This document shows positions 41,086 to 49,537 of a DNA stretch of 56,254 nt, in pieces. Position numbers and translations under genes: made by a program. This DNA is from Methylobacterium dankookense. GTDB lineage: Bacteria > Pseudomonadota > Alphaproteobacteria > Rhizobiales > Beijerinckiaceae. Numbering within the stretch: the stretch's first letter is position 1; the number at the start of each line of letters is the position of its first letter. The stretch spans positions 1 through 56,254 of the forward strand of contig NZ_CABFVH010000036.1 in NCBI RefSeq assembly GCF_902141855.1, in the 5' to 3' direction. The notes under the pieces were generated by a model. It had not been told where the DNA came from. It made no database searches and saw nothing but the letters and a program-made list of their open reading frames with translations.

Positions 41086-41334
41086 TCAGGCCGGCGCGGC
41101 CTGCTCGCCCTCGCCGATGCAGTCGAGGGCGCGCTCCACGGCGCTCACCGCGTCGAGGAGATGCTGCACGGTGCGCTCGACCTCCAGGGCCGGGCGGCCG
41201 GTGGCGGAGGCGCGGGCGCAGACGTCCTCGAGCTGCTCCAGCAGGGTGAGGAGGTCTCCGGCGACGGCCACGACCTCGCAGCGGGCGAGCTGCGCGACGG
41301 GCGGGCGCTGGCGGAAGGGCACGACGTTGCTCAT
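41086..41334 (-). CDS. Small helical protein, 82 aa, hypothetical
   Basis: ATG 41334 (MSNVVPFRQRPPVAQLARCE); the longer upstream frame is low-complexity. The rest, VVAVAGDLLTLLEQLEDVCA, then ALEVERTVQHLLDAVSAVER, predicts two amphipathic helices that could form a small bundle or coiled coil. Cytoplasmic. No family recognised. It lies 112 bp upstream of the 219-aa secreted protein on the same strand. Confidence 0.55.
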   Translation of the reverse strand: MSNVVPFRQRPPVAQLARCEVVAVAGDLLTLLEQLEDVCARASATGRPALEVERTVQHLLDAVSAVERALDCIGEGEQAAPA

Positions 41335-41616
41335 CGCCGACGGTTCTCGCTCGAATCCGCCCGGATTCGCCAGGGGGCGGGGCGCCTCCTCCACACGATT
41401 GCCGGGAGCCGGTGCGGCAAAGTCGCGGGCGTGGTGAGTTTTCCGTGGCCGCATCACCTCAGTTGCGCGCCGACGCGTTCACCGGTCCGCGCCTCGGCTT
41501 GACCGCGCGCCGCGCGCGGGCCACTCGGCCCGACCCGACCTGCTGCGCGGCCTCACGGATGCCGGCTTCGCGCGCGACGATCCCGTTCCAGATTCCCACC
41601 ACGAGGCCCTTTCGCG
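41335..41616. other. Divergent intergenic region
   Basis: 282 bp between the divergent 82-aa gene and the lipoprotein gene. Both promoters should be here. No distinctive motif or hairpin seen. Confidence 0.3.
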
Positions 41617-41835
41617 ATGCGCTTCCTCCTCCTTCCCATCGTCCTGCTGACCGGCCTCGGCCTCGCCGCCTGCAGCAGCACCGAGGGCTCGGACAGCCGC
41701 AGCGGCTTCTCCGAGCAGTTCAGCACGGACAATTTCCGGCGCTCCAGCGACACCAACGGCACCCAGACCCGCCGGGACGTGAACCGCGCCTACACCCAGC
41801 CGAGCCTGCCGACGATCGGCAACCGGGGGTACTGA
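41617..41835 (+). CDS. Small lipoprotein, 72 aa
   Basis: Signal MRFLLLPIVLLTGLGLAAC with a consensus lipobox LAAC, giving a lipidated Cys at residue 19. The mature part is a Ser/Asn/Thr/Arg-rich, probably disordered chain (SSTEGSDSRSGFSEQFSTDN and on) with no recognised domain. Position after the Cys is Ser, so outer-membrane localisation is expected. It is a monocistronic unit ending in strong hairpins. Confidence 0.75.
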   Translation: MRFLLLPIVLLTGLGLAACSSTEGSDSRSGFSEQFSTDNFRRSSDTNGTQTRRDVNRAYTQPSLPTIGNRGY

Positions 41836-41907
41836 GACCAGAGTGCGATGAGATCGACTCATCGTACGATGCCCGCGCACCTGCGCGGCGGCGGCCGTCC
41901 GCCGGGC

Positions 41908-41940
41908 GCGTTGATCGCGACCAAGGGTCGGGATCAACGC
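41908..41940. terminator. Strong hairpin between convergent genes
   Basis: GCGTTGATC...GATCAACGC (outer) and CGACC...GGTCG (inner) form a 14-bp stem with one G-G mismatch and an AAG loop. A smaller hairpin (CGATGAG/CTCATCG) precedes it at about 41851-41869 and a CCCTCCCC/GGGGAGGG hairpin follows at about 41963-41985. The group probably terminates both the lipoprotein transcript and the convergent 352-aa gene. Confidence 0.6.
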
Positions 41941-41991
41941 ACTTCGGTATGAGACGCCGCCCTCCCCCTCGGCGGGGGAGGGCGGACCGCC

Positions 41992-43050
41992 TCAGCGCCG
42001 CGACACCGCGTCGGCGAAGGCGACGATGCGGTTGCGGGCGTAGGTGGGCAGGCCGGCGCTGATCGAGCTGCCGGTGTTGAAGCTCGAATTGCCCATCAGC
42101 ACCTGGGCCGGGAGCAGGTTCTTCAGCACCGGCACGCGGGCATATTCCGCCTTGCGGTCGAGCACGTCCGCCTTGATGGCGAGCGCCATGTAGGTGGTCA
42201 CCACCGTCTTCTGCGGATCGCCCGGCATGGGCTGGAACACCGCCAGGAACTTGCCGAAGCGCAGGATCTGGTTGACCCAGAAGATGGTCTGCTCGATGCC
42301 GCCGGTCACCGGGGTGGCGAGCTTGGTGAGCCCGGAGAGCGCGGCGGCCTGCTCCGGCGGCAGGGTGTGCAATTCGCTCTGGAACGAGACGTACTCGGCG
42401 ATCTTCTTGGACGAGCCCTCCTCCAGCTTGTTGGCGAGCTTCACGCCGAGCGGCAGCTTGCCCTCCAGGTCGTAGCGGGACTCGATGCAGGTGCCGGCAT
42501 CGCACCAGGGCCGGTCTGGGCGGCGGGCGAAGGCGGCGGCCGGGTCCTTGGTCGGCGTCACCTCGGCGGCGCTCAGCGTCTTGTGCTTGATGACCGGGTC
42601 CATCCGCTTGACGAAGTCGAGGTTCGCGAAGGCGTTGAGGTCGATCGCCTCGGGGGGCCTTGCCACCACGAAGCGGCCTTCCGCCACGTAGACCTTCAGG
42701 GTCTCGTGGCGCTGCTTCGTCACCCCGTTCACGGTCTGGGCGTAGTCCGGCTCCTTGTAGCCGGGGAAGGGCGAGAGCGCGGCGGCCTCGGCCGGGCGCA
42801 GGCGCAGCCAGTCGAGATAGGGCACGAGGCCGCTCTCGGGGTTGGCCGGCTGGTCGCGGTGGTCGGTGAACAGGATGGTGCCGGGCTTCAGGGCCGCCGG
42901 ATCCTGCCCCGCCACCGAGGGCACCTCCCTGATCCTGTCGGAGGCCACGGGCCCCTGCGCGGGCGTCTGCGGCGCGGTCTGGGCCAGGGCGGGGTGGGCG
43001 GCCAGGAGGGCGAGCGACAGGGTCGCCGGACGCAGCGTGTTCACGGGCAT
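41992..43050 (-). CDS. Secreted hypothetical protein downstream of PBP1A
   Basis: 352 aa with a signal peptide (LSLALLAAHPALA). It begins QTAPQTPAQGPVASDRIREV, then segments such as ILFTDHRDQPANPESGLVPY and TKQRHETLKVYVAEGRFVVA. Residues about 155-180 carry two Cys (PWCDAGTCIESRYDLEGKLP) that may form a disulfide. No family recognised. It lies 21 bp after the PBP1A gene on the same strand, so it is probably made together with it and acts in the periplasm, perhaps in wall metabolism. Confidence 0.7.
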   Translation of the reverse strand: MPVNTLRPATLSLALLAAHPALAQTAPQTPAQGPVASDRIREVPSVAGQDPAALKPGTILFTDHRDQPANPESGLVPYLDWLRLRPAEAAALSPFPGYKEPDYAQTVNGVTKQRHETLKVYVAEGRFVVARPPEAIDLNAFANLDFVKRMDPVIKHKTLSAAEVTPTKDPAAAFARRPDRPWCDAGTCIESRYDLEGKLPLGVKLANKLEEGSSKKIAEYVSFQSELHTLPPEQAAALSGLTKLATPVTGGIEQTIFWVNQILRFGKFLAVFQPMPGDPQKTVVTTYMALAIKADVLDRKAEYARVPVLKNLLPAQVLMGNSSFNTGSSISAGLPTYARNRIVAFADAVSRR

Positions 43051-43071
43051 TCCTCGACAGGGATCGGGGGT

Positions 43072-46000
43072 TCAGTAGCGCGGGTCGTCGCCGAACAGGT
43101 AGTCCGGGTCGCGGCGGCGGGGCCGCGCGTCGTCGTCGTCGCCGAAGGGCGAGCGCTGGGTTCCGGGCCAGGGCCGGTAGCCGTCGAGGTCGCCTTGCGC
43201 GCGGCGGCTGCGCCCGGCCGGCCGCTCGCCGAACGGGTCGAGCAGGTCGGGCTCGGCGCGCCGCTGGCGGCCGCCGGACAGGCCGCCGAAGAAATCGCCC
43301 TGCACGTCGGCCCCGTCCTCGGTGCCGGCGAGGTCGCCGTCCTCGGCGTCGGGCCTGAGCGCATAGAGGGTCTCGCGCGGCACGAGGCGGTACTGCGTGT
43401 CGGCCACGCGCCCGTCGCCGCCCACCCGGAAATGCTCCATGAACCCGCCGCCGCGCTGGCCGCTGCGGGCATCGACGGCGATGTCGGCGATGAGCGGCCG
43501 CGCCTCGGGGGAGGGGCCGCGCAGCGGGGTCTTGGGCAGGCCGTTGGCCCAGGCCGCCTCGAAGATGCGGCCCGCGATCGGCACGGCGAGATGGCCGCCG
43601 GTCTGGCCGCGCCCGAGCGTCCGGCGGGTGCCGTCGGCATTGTCGTAGCCGACCCAGACCACCACCGAGACCTCGTTGGTCAGCCCGGCGAACCAGGCGT
43701 CGTTCTCGTTCTCCGAGGTGCCGGTCTTGCCCGCCACATAGGCGCCGTTGCGGGCGAGCGCCGCCGCGGTGCCGTGCTGGACCACGCCCTGCAGCATGGT
43801 CTTGAGCTGGTAGAAGGAGACCCGGTCGGCCGAGCCGATCCGCGCCGGCTCGCGCGCGGCATGGGTGTAGAGCGGCTTGCCGTCGCGCTCGACCGCTTCC
43901 AGCGCGTAGGGCGCGGGCCGCGCGCCCTCGTTCGCCACCGCGGCGTAGAAGCCGGCCAGATCCAGCATGCGCACCGGCTGCGCGCCGAGCACGAAGGGGT
44001 AGTAGGGCTCGCACTCGGCGTAGAGCTGGGCCTCGAGCGCGATGTCGCAGACCCGCTTGAGGCTCTGCGGCGCCTTCTCGGCGATGCCGCCCTGGAGGAG
44101 GCGGGCGGTGACGAGGTTCTTCGAGAATTCGAGGCCGCGCCGCAGGGTCACCGGGCCCGAGCCGCCGCCGTCGTAGTTCTTGGGCGACCAGGACTCGCCG
44201 ACGCCCCCGATCGGCGGCAGCGTCACGGGGCTGTCCATCACCAGGGTGTTGGGCTGGAGCCCGGCATTGAGCGCCGCGAGATAGGTGAGGGGCTTGAGCG
44301 TGGAGCCGGGCTGGCGCACCGCCTGGGTCACCCGGTTGAGCTGGCTCAGCGGGTAGGAGAAGCCGCCGGCCATGGCGAGGATCCGGCCGGTGCGGTTCTC
44401 CAGCACCAGGGCGGCGCCCTGAACGGTCGGGCGCACCCGGATCTCGGCCCGCGGAGCCCCCTTACCCTCGCGCAGCTTCACCCGCACGGCGTCGTAGGGC
44501 TGGAGCTTGCCGCGGGCGATGCCCGGATCGAGGGCGGCCACGCGGCCGTCGGGCAGGCCGACCTTCACGCCGTTGCGGCCCGTCTCCAGCACCACGGCGA
44601 GCGGCCAGCGCACGTCGTAGAGCACCGGCCGGGCGCTCTCGAGCGCCCGCAGCCAGGCGGGCTTCGGGCCGACCGGCTTGGGGGCGACCGGCTTGGGGTC
44701 GATGGACTTGGGTCCGGCAGCCTTCGCCTCGGCCTTCCGTGTGGTTTTCCGGTCGCGCGGCGGCTCGGCGCCCGTCACGGTGGGGGCGGATTGCGGGGCG
44801 GCCTCGGGCGCGGGGGAAGCGGCCTCCAGGCGCCGCACGCTCTCGGCGAGGTTCAGCTCGGGGCCGCTCCAGCTCTGCCGCCCGGTGGCGCGCTCGTACG
44901 TGGCGAGCCCGTCCTGGAGCGCGCCCTCCACCGCCCGCTGCAGCCCGGCATTGATCGTGGAGCGCACCGTGTAGGAGGAGGCCGTCAGCGACTCGACGCC
45001 GGCGAGCGTGCGCGCCTCGCGGTTGAGGTAGTCGACCACGTAGAAGCCGCTGTCGCGCCGCGCCGTCTCGACCGGCTTGAGGCCGAGATCGGCCTTCACG
45101 GCCTCGGCCATCTGCGCCTCGGTGATCGCGCCCTCCTCCTTCAGGCGCGAGAGCACGTAGGCGCGCCGCTCGCGGGCGCGGTCGGGATACTTGTCGGGGC
45201 TGTAGAAGTTCGGGCCCTTGGGCATGCCGGCGAGCAGGGCGGCCTCCGGCAGGGTGAGCGCGCCCACCGACTTCCCGAAATAGGAGCGCGCCGCCATCTC
45301 GATGCCGTAGGCGCCCCGTCCCAGATAGATGCCGTTGAGGTAGAGCCCGAGGATCTGGGGCTTGGTCAGGATCCGCTCCAGGCGGGCCGCGACGATCATC
45401 TCGCGGATCTTGCGCTCGTAGGTGACGTCGTCGCCCACCGAGAGGTTCTTCACCACCTGCTGCGTGATGGTGGAGCCGCCCTGCGGCCGCCCGGGCGCGG
45501 CGAGGTTGCCGATGAAGGCGCGGATCACGCCGCGCTCGTCGATGCCGCGATGGCTCTCGAAGCGCTTGTCCTCGGCCGCGACGAAGGCCTTCTGAACGAG
45601 GCCCGGCACGCTCTCGATCGGCACGTTGAGGCGCCGCCCGTTGGCCTCGAAGGTCTCGGCGAAGGGCTTGCCCGCCCCGTCGAGGATCTGGGTCATGCCG
45701 GGCAGCGCCTTGTCGCGGAGCGCCTCCGCCGTGGGCAGGTTCTCGGTGGCCTTGTTGTAGAACGCGATCACCGCAGCCGCCTCGAAGGGGGAATTGGCCG
45801 GGTTCTCGCCCTTGCAGAATTGGCGGTAGCTCGTGTTGAGCTCGCCGATATCGAGCCCGTGCAGGATCTTCGGGGCGGAGGCCCCGGCCACCGCGCTCGG
45901 ATCCTCCATCGCCGTCGAGATCAGCTCGTCGAGGTTGATGTCCTCGATGTCGAAGGCCTTGCGCATATGGGCGCAGCCGTCGCGCAGGATCTGCACGACC

Positions 46001-46110
46001 TGGGCGCCGTCCGTGGCCGCATCGAAGCGCGTCTTCACGGTCTCCGGCCGCGTCGTGACCTGGCTGAGGGTCAGCGCGGTCGCGAACAGCTTGATCAGGA
46101 TGGTGTTCAT
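43072..46110 (-). CDS. Bifunctional penicillin-binding protein 1A-type (long form)
   Basis: 1012 aa from ATG 46110. The GT51 glycosyltransferase is marked by VAAEDKRFESHRGID (catalytic Glu about residue 180), GGSTITQQVVKNL and RKIREMIVAARLERILTK. The transpeptidase is marked by PGSTLKP (Ser about 601, Lys+3), SKN (about 663) and KTGTSENENDAW (about 795). It polymerises and cross-links peptidoglycan. Unusual features: about 120 residues precede the GT domain beyond the usual short N-terminus (VKTRFDAATDGAQVVQILRD and on), a Pro/Lys-rich linker (KPIDPK-like repeats, about 445-475) lies between the domains, and the tail after the KTG box is about 210 residues, Arg/Asp-rich and ends DYLFGDDPRY. 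Confidence 0.9.
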   Translation of the reverse strand: MNTILIKLFATALTLSQVTTRPETVKTRFDAATDGAQVVQILRDGCAHMRKAFDIEDINLDELISTAMEDPSAVAGASAPKILHGLDIGELNTSYRQFCKGENPANSPFEAAAVIAFYNKATENLPTAEALRDKALPGMTQILDGAGKPFAETFEANGRRLNVPIESVPGLVQKAFVAAEDKRFESHRGIDERGVIRAFIGNLAAPGRPQGGSTITQQVVKNLSVGDDVTYERKIREMIVAARLERILTKPQILGLYLNGIYLGRGAYGIEMAARSYFGKSVGALTLPEAALLAGMPKGPNFYSPDKYPDRARERRAYVLSRLKEEGAITEAQMAEAVKADLGLKPVETARRDSGFYVVDYLNREARTLAGVESLTASSYTVRSTINAGLQRAVEGALQDGLATYERATGRQSWSGPELNLAESVRRLEAASPAPEAAPQSAPTVTGAEPPRDRKTTRKAEAKAAGPKSIDPKPVAPKPVGPKPAWLRALESARPVLYDVRWPLAVVLETGRNGVKVGLPDGRVAALDPGIARGKLQPYDAVRVKLREGKGAPRAEIRVRPTVQGAALVLENRTGRILAMAGGFSYPLSQLNRVTQAVRQPGSTLKPLTYLAALNAGLQPNTLVMDSPVTLPPIGGVGESWSPKNYDGGGSGPVTLRRGLEFSKNLVTARLLQGGIAEKAPQSLKRVCDIALEAQLYAECEPYYPFVLGAQPVRMLDLAGFYAAVANEGARPAPYALEAVERDGKPLYTHAAREPARIGSADRVSFYQLKTMLQGVVQHGTAAALARNGAYVAGKTGTSENENDAWFAGLTNEVSVVVWVGYDNADGTRRTLGRGQTGGHLAVPIAGRIFEAAWANGLPKTPLRGPSPEARPLIADIAVDARSGQRGGGFMEHFRVGGDGRVADTQYRLVPRETLYALRPDAEDGDLAGTEDGADVQGDFFGGLSGGRQRRAEPDLLDPFGERPAGRSRRAQGDLDGYRPWPGTQRSPFGDDDDARPRRRDPDYLFGDDPRY

Positions 46111-46432
46111 ACGATCCGGGTGCGGCGGGGCGCGGGGGTCCGTTCCCGGCCGCTCACGAGACAACGCCGGGGCGGCTGAACAGGGCCTGGACAACGCGGC
46201 TGTTTTAAGGAGGGCAGGGGGAACGGCAACGCTTTTCCCCGGGCGGGCGTTTGGGCCCCGAAGCCCCATGAACGTTCGGACGGAGCGATCGCAGCGCCGC
46301 CCGGATCTGACGCGGGTCCCCTCTCCCGTCCGGGAGAGGGCGCGCGTCGCGTCCGGCTCGTCAGGCTGCGCTTTGCCGGCGCCCTCGTCCGAGCGCCTTT
46401 CGAGCCCGAGTTGCAACGCCGCGGAGGCCCTC
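46111..46432. promoter_or_regulatory. Divergent region between PBP1A and GH13 genes, with hairpin
   Basis: 322 bp holding both promoters. CCCTCTCCCG (46319-46328) and CGGGAGAGGG (46331-46340) form a perfect 10-bp hairpin with a 2-nt loop, similar to the ends of the composite element at 40090. No gene here; the frames that run through are extensions of the flanking genes. Confidence 0.5.
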
Positions 46433-48100
46433 GTGATCACCGACCTCTGGTACAAGAACGCCGTCATCTACTGCCTGTCGGTGCGCACCTTCATGGATGC
46501 GAACGGCGACGGCATCGGCGATTTCGCGGGGCTGGAGCGGCGGCTCGACTACCTGCAGGGGCTCGGCGTCACCGCGGTCTGGCTGATGCCGTTCCAGCCC
46601 TCGCCGAAGCGCGACGGCGGCTACGACATCGCGGACTATTACGGCGTCGACCCCGATTACGGCTCGCTCGGCGATTTCGTGGCCTTCACCCATGCCGCCA
46701 AGCAGCGCGGCCTGCGGGTGATCATCGATCTCGTGGTCAACCACACCTCGGACCGGCACCCCTGGTTCCAGTCGGCGCGCAAGGACCCGGATTCGCCCTT
46801 CCGGGACTGGTACGTCTGGTCGAAGGAGAAGCCGGCCAATGCCGACGAGGGCATGGTCTTCCCCGGCGTGCAGAAGACGACCTGGACCTGGGACGGCGAG
46901 GCGGGCGCCTACTACTTCCACCGCTTCTTCGACTTCCAGCCCGATCTCAACACGGGCAACCCCGCGGTGCTGGCCGAGATCCTGAAGATCATGGGCTTCT
47001 GGATCCAGCTCGGCGTCTCCGGCTTCCGCATGGACGCGGTGCCCTTCGTGATCGCGCAGAAGGGGCCGGAGGTGAAGGGCGAGCCGCGGGAGCAGTTCGA
47101 CATGCTGCGCGACTTCCGCGAGTTCCTGCAGTGGCGGAAGGGCGACGCGATCATCCTGGCCGAGGCCAACATCCTGCCGAAGCAGGATCTCGACTATTTC
47201 GGCGACGACGCCGACCGCATGCACATGATGTTCAACTTCCAGGTCAACCAGGCGAGCTTCTACGCGCTGGCCGCCCATGACGCGCGGCCCCTCGTCAAGG
47301 CGATCGAGCGGACCACGCCGCGCCCGGCCTCCTGCCAGTGGGGCACCTTCCTGCGCAACCACGACGAGCTCGACCTCGGCCGGCTCACCGAGAAGCAGCG
47401 CGCCACGGTCTTCGCGGAGTTCGGGCCCGAGAAGGGGATGCAGCTCTACGACCGCGGCATCCGCCGCCGCCTCGCGCCGATGCTCGACGGCGACCCGCGC
47501 CGGATCCGCCTCGCCTACGCGCTGATGTTCGCGCTCCCCGGCACGCCGGTGCTGCGCTACGGCGACGAGATCGGCATGGGCGACGACCTCGCCCTCAAGG
47601 AGCGGGACTGCGCCCGCACGCCGATGCAGTGGACGGACGAGCGGCATGGCGGCTTCACCGCCGCCGAGCGGCCGGTGATGCCGGTGATCGACCACGGCCC
47701 CTACGGCTACGCGCATGTCAACGTGGCCGGGCAGCGGCACGAGCGCGACTCCCTGCTCACCTGGATGCAGAGCATGATCCGGGTGCGCAAGGAGGCGCCG
47801 GAGATCGGCTGGGGCCAGGTCTCGGCGCTCCCCACCGGCCGGAACGCGGTGCTGGCGCTACGCTACGACTGGCGCAACAACACCGTCGTCTGCGTGCTCA
47901 ACCTCGATCCGGGGCCGATCGAGGTCGAGATCGCGACCGGCGTGCCCGCGCCCGCGGGCGACCTCTTGATCGACCTCCTCACGGGCGAGCGCAGCGAGGC
48001 GGAGGCGAAAGGCCGCCACCGCCTCTGCCTGGAGGGCTACGGCTACCACTGGTTCCGGGTCGGCGGGCTCGACGCGCCCTTGAAGCGCACGCCGGCTTGA
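46433..48100 (+). CDS. GH13 alpha-amylase-family enzyme (trehalose synthase-like)
   Basis: 555 aa from GTG 46433, preceded by GGAGG at 6 nt (VITDLWYKNAVIYCLSVRTF). The GH13 blocks are in order: IIDLVVNHTSDRHPWF (region I), GFRMDAVPF with the nucleophile Asp (about residue 200), LAEANI with the acid/base Glu (about 242) and FLRNHDELD with the transition-state Asp (about 310). The opening DLWYKNAVIY and NHTSDRHPWFQSAR are close to maltose alpha-D-glucosyltransferase (trehalose synthase). The small C-terminal beta domain follows. A glucan hydrolase of the same clade is the alternative. Confidence 0.87.
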   Translation: MITDLWYKNAVIYCLSVRTFMDANGDGIGDFAGLERRLDYLQGLGVTAVWLMPFQPSPKRDGGYDIADYYGVDPDYGSLGDFVAFTHAAKQRGLRVIIDLVVNHTSDRHPWFQSARKDPDSPFRDWYVWSKEKPANADEGMVFPGVQKTTWTWDGEAGAYYFHRFFDFQPDLNTGNPAVLAEILKIMGFWIQLGVSGFRMDAVPFVIAQKGPEVKGEPREQFDMLRDFREFLQWRKGDAIILAEANILPKQDLDYFGDDADRMHMMFNFQVNQASFYALAAHDARPLVKAIERTTPRPASCQWGTFLRNHDELDLGRLTEKQRATVFAEFGPEKGMQLYDRGIRRRLAPMLDGDPRRIRLAYALMFALPGTPVLRYGDEIGMGDDLALKERDCARTPMQWTDERHGGFTAAERPVMPVIDHGPYGYAHVNVAGQRHERDSLLTWMQSMIRVRKEAPEIGWGQVSALPTGRNAVLALRYDWRNNTVVCVLNLDPGPIEVEIATGVPAPAGDLLIDLLTGERSEAEAKGRHRLCLEGYGYHWFRVGGLDAPLKRTPA

Positions 48101-48121
48101 GAGCCTGCCCGACAGAGTCAA

Positions 48122-48194
48122 TATGGTTAACGGACTCCAAGCTCGCGGGAGGCTTCAGAAGGGCAGCGGAAGACGTCGGAGTCCGTTAACCATA
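48122..48194. repeat. 17-bp perfect inverted repeat with GTTAAC cores
   Basis: TATGGTTAACGGACTCC (48122-48138) and its exact complement (48178-48194) enclose 39 bp. The repeat lies between the GH13 stop and the AT-rich foreign-looking gene, so it may be a terminator with a long loop, a regulator site, or a remnant of an insertion junction. Confidence 0.7.
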
Positions 48195-48313
48195 ACCCAG
48201 GGCTACTTCCGGCCCCTCGCCGCCAACCGGCAACAAAGGCCTATCGACAAAGTCTGACTTGTTGCTTATGTTGTCACCAGTCGCGCCGACTCAAGCGCGG
48301 AGTGGGTGTTGCC

Positions 48314-48895
48314 GTGAGTGAGTTTCGGTCCCTAGTGGAGCGTCGACTGCGCGAGCTAGAAGCTCGTGCAAAGCCGTTAATCGCCCGCCGAGAAGAGCTA
48401 AAATCACAAATCGATAAATTAAATTCAGAATTAAATTCTATCTTTCCAGAAATTCAGGAAATCAACGCCGCAGCAAAGGCAATAGGAATTCAAGCAATAA
48501 ATTTTTCTGAAGATCAGGATATTCGCCAGGAAGGCAGCTCCCCGTCGACAATGGGCGGCATTAGCATCAAACAGGCAATAAGACTTGTTTTGAACAGCAG
48601 TTATTCTGGATTAAATTCGAGCGATATACTTGACCGAGCAAATAAGGAATTTTGGGACGGCAATCTTGATCGCACAAGCTTCAGCCCGCAACTTAGCCGC
48701 ATGAAACGTGATGGCGAAGTTGATCTGATAGACGGACTGTACAGAATTACCGCCCACGGGCGTGCAGCAGGGAATCTTCCCCTTCTGATAAGGCGCCGCC
48801 GTCGCCCGCGATATGAGCATATCGAGAATGAACCCTCCGATGTTAGCGCGTCGGGTGGCTCAGATGCTGGTTCAGACGAAAATCTTTCCGACTGA
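48314..48895 (+). CDS. Coiled-coil plus winged-helix-like protein of foreign composition
   Basis: 193 aa from GTG 48314, preceded by GGAGTGGG at 7 nt. Residues about 8-60 form a strong coiled coil (RRLRELEARAKPLIARREEL, KSQIDKLNSELNSIFPEIQE). Residues about 75-150 (SIKQAIRLVLNSSYSGLNSS, DILDRANKEF, TSFSPQLSRMKRDGEVDLID, GLYRIT) look like a winged helix with a terminal beta-hairpin. An Arg-rich then acidic tail follows. The base composition is clearly more AT-rich than in all neighbours, a sign of recent transfer. Possible DNA-binding role, for example in a mobile element. No family recognised. Confidence 0.65.
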   Translation: MSEFRSLVERRLRELEARAKPLIARREELKSQIDKLNSELNSIFPEIQEINAAAKAIGIQAINFSEDQDIRQEGSSPSTMGGISIKQAIRLVLNSSYSGLNSSDILDRANKEFWDGNLDRTSFSPQLSRMKRDGEVDLIDGLYRITAHGRAAGNLPLLIRRRRRPRYEHIENEPSDVSASGGSDAGSDENLSD

Positions 48896-48977
48896 ACTTT
48901 CAATCTCTCCTGCCTTAGTCGGCAAAAACGGCGGAGGACTTCATAGCCGGCAATTATGAGCTTGGAATAGCTCAATA

Positions 48978-49009
48978 GCTCAGACCGGTGTTAGCGCACC
49001 GGTCTGAGC
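48978..49009 (+). terminator. 13-bp perfect hairpin after the foreign gene
   Basis: GCTCAGACCGGTG, a 6-nt loop TTAGCG, and CACCGGTCTGAGC. It lies 83 bp downstream of the coiled-coil gene stop. There is no T-tract. It sits in the about 250-bp gene-free stretch 48896-49147, where I see nothing else. Confidence 0.6.
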
Positions 49010-49147
49010 CAGAACCATCAACCTCAATCTCTAACCGGCTTGGATAGAGACCGGAGAGCGACGGCCCCACAGCCTTAGATTCGCATCTTTGGTCGCCTCG
49101 TTCAAGCCGGCCCCTGCAATTCGCTTGTTCAGCGTGAAGGAGCCGTC

Positions 49148-49348
49148 ATGGCCGAGTTTCCTTGTGACCGTCAGACTGCCTGCCACATCCTCCATGCCGT
49201 CCTCGTTCTCAGATGGAGTCAAGGTAAGGCTTCTCACTACTTCTGCGTCAACGGAGGCACGGTCTCCAAGATCGTGCGTGGTCTATCCCATAACGGCGCC
49301 GTGCCAATGCCGTTCCTGTCCAACGCAGCGATGTTCTGGCGCAGGTAA
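49148..49348 (+). CDS. Small helix-turn-helix protein
   Basis: 66 aa. ATG 49148 is preceded by AAGGAGCCGTC, an excellent ribosome-binding site. ILHAVLVLRWSQGKASHYFC followed by VNGGTVSKIVRGLSHNGAVP reads as an HTH of the type found in small proteins with the pattern QGxAAxxFGVNxGTVSxIVRG...P. A minus-strand frame overlaps here (49031-49237) but has no comparable RBS. It shares the somewhat lower G+C of this patch, so it may belong to the same acquired segment. About 190 bp without a gene follow, containing a CTCATCGCC/GGCGATGAG hairpin. Confidence 0.55.
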   Translation: MAEFPCDRQTACHILHAVLVLRWSQGKASHYFCVNGGTVSKIVRGLSHNGAVPMPFLSNAAMFWRR

Positions 49349-49537
49349 TACTGGTCGCCTCATCTACGAGAGTGATGCCGACCTACTCAAAAGTGCGTCT
49401 CATCGCCGACAGGTTGTTGGCGATGAGCGTGTGGCAACAGCCTCCAAGGGTGGCCGCAAGCCCCATAACAGGGCAGGTGCCCTCGCCGGGCGATCCGGGC
49501 TAGAACGCGCCTCAGACGAACAGCGAGCAGACGCCCC

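Noticed and set aside
42367..46179. 1270-codon plus-strand frame opposite PBP1A
   Set aside because: Complementary shadow: the minus strand carries all GT51 and transpeptidase motifs in order, and the plus frame is Gly/Arg/Leu-biased with no recognisable domain.
49031..49237. 68-codon minus-strand ORF overlapping the small HTH gene
   Set aside because: It has no convincing ribosome-binding site, whereas the plus-strand 66-aa ORF has AAGGAG at ideal spacing and an HTH-like sequence. Both cannot easily be real over the shared bases.
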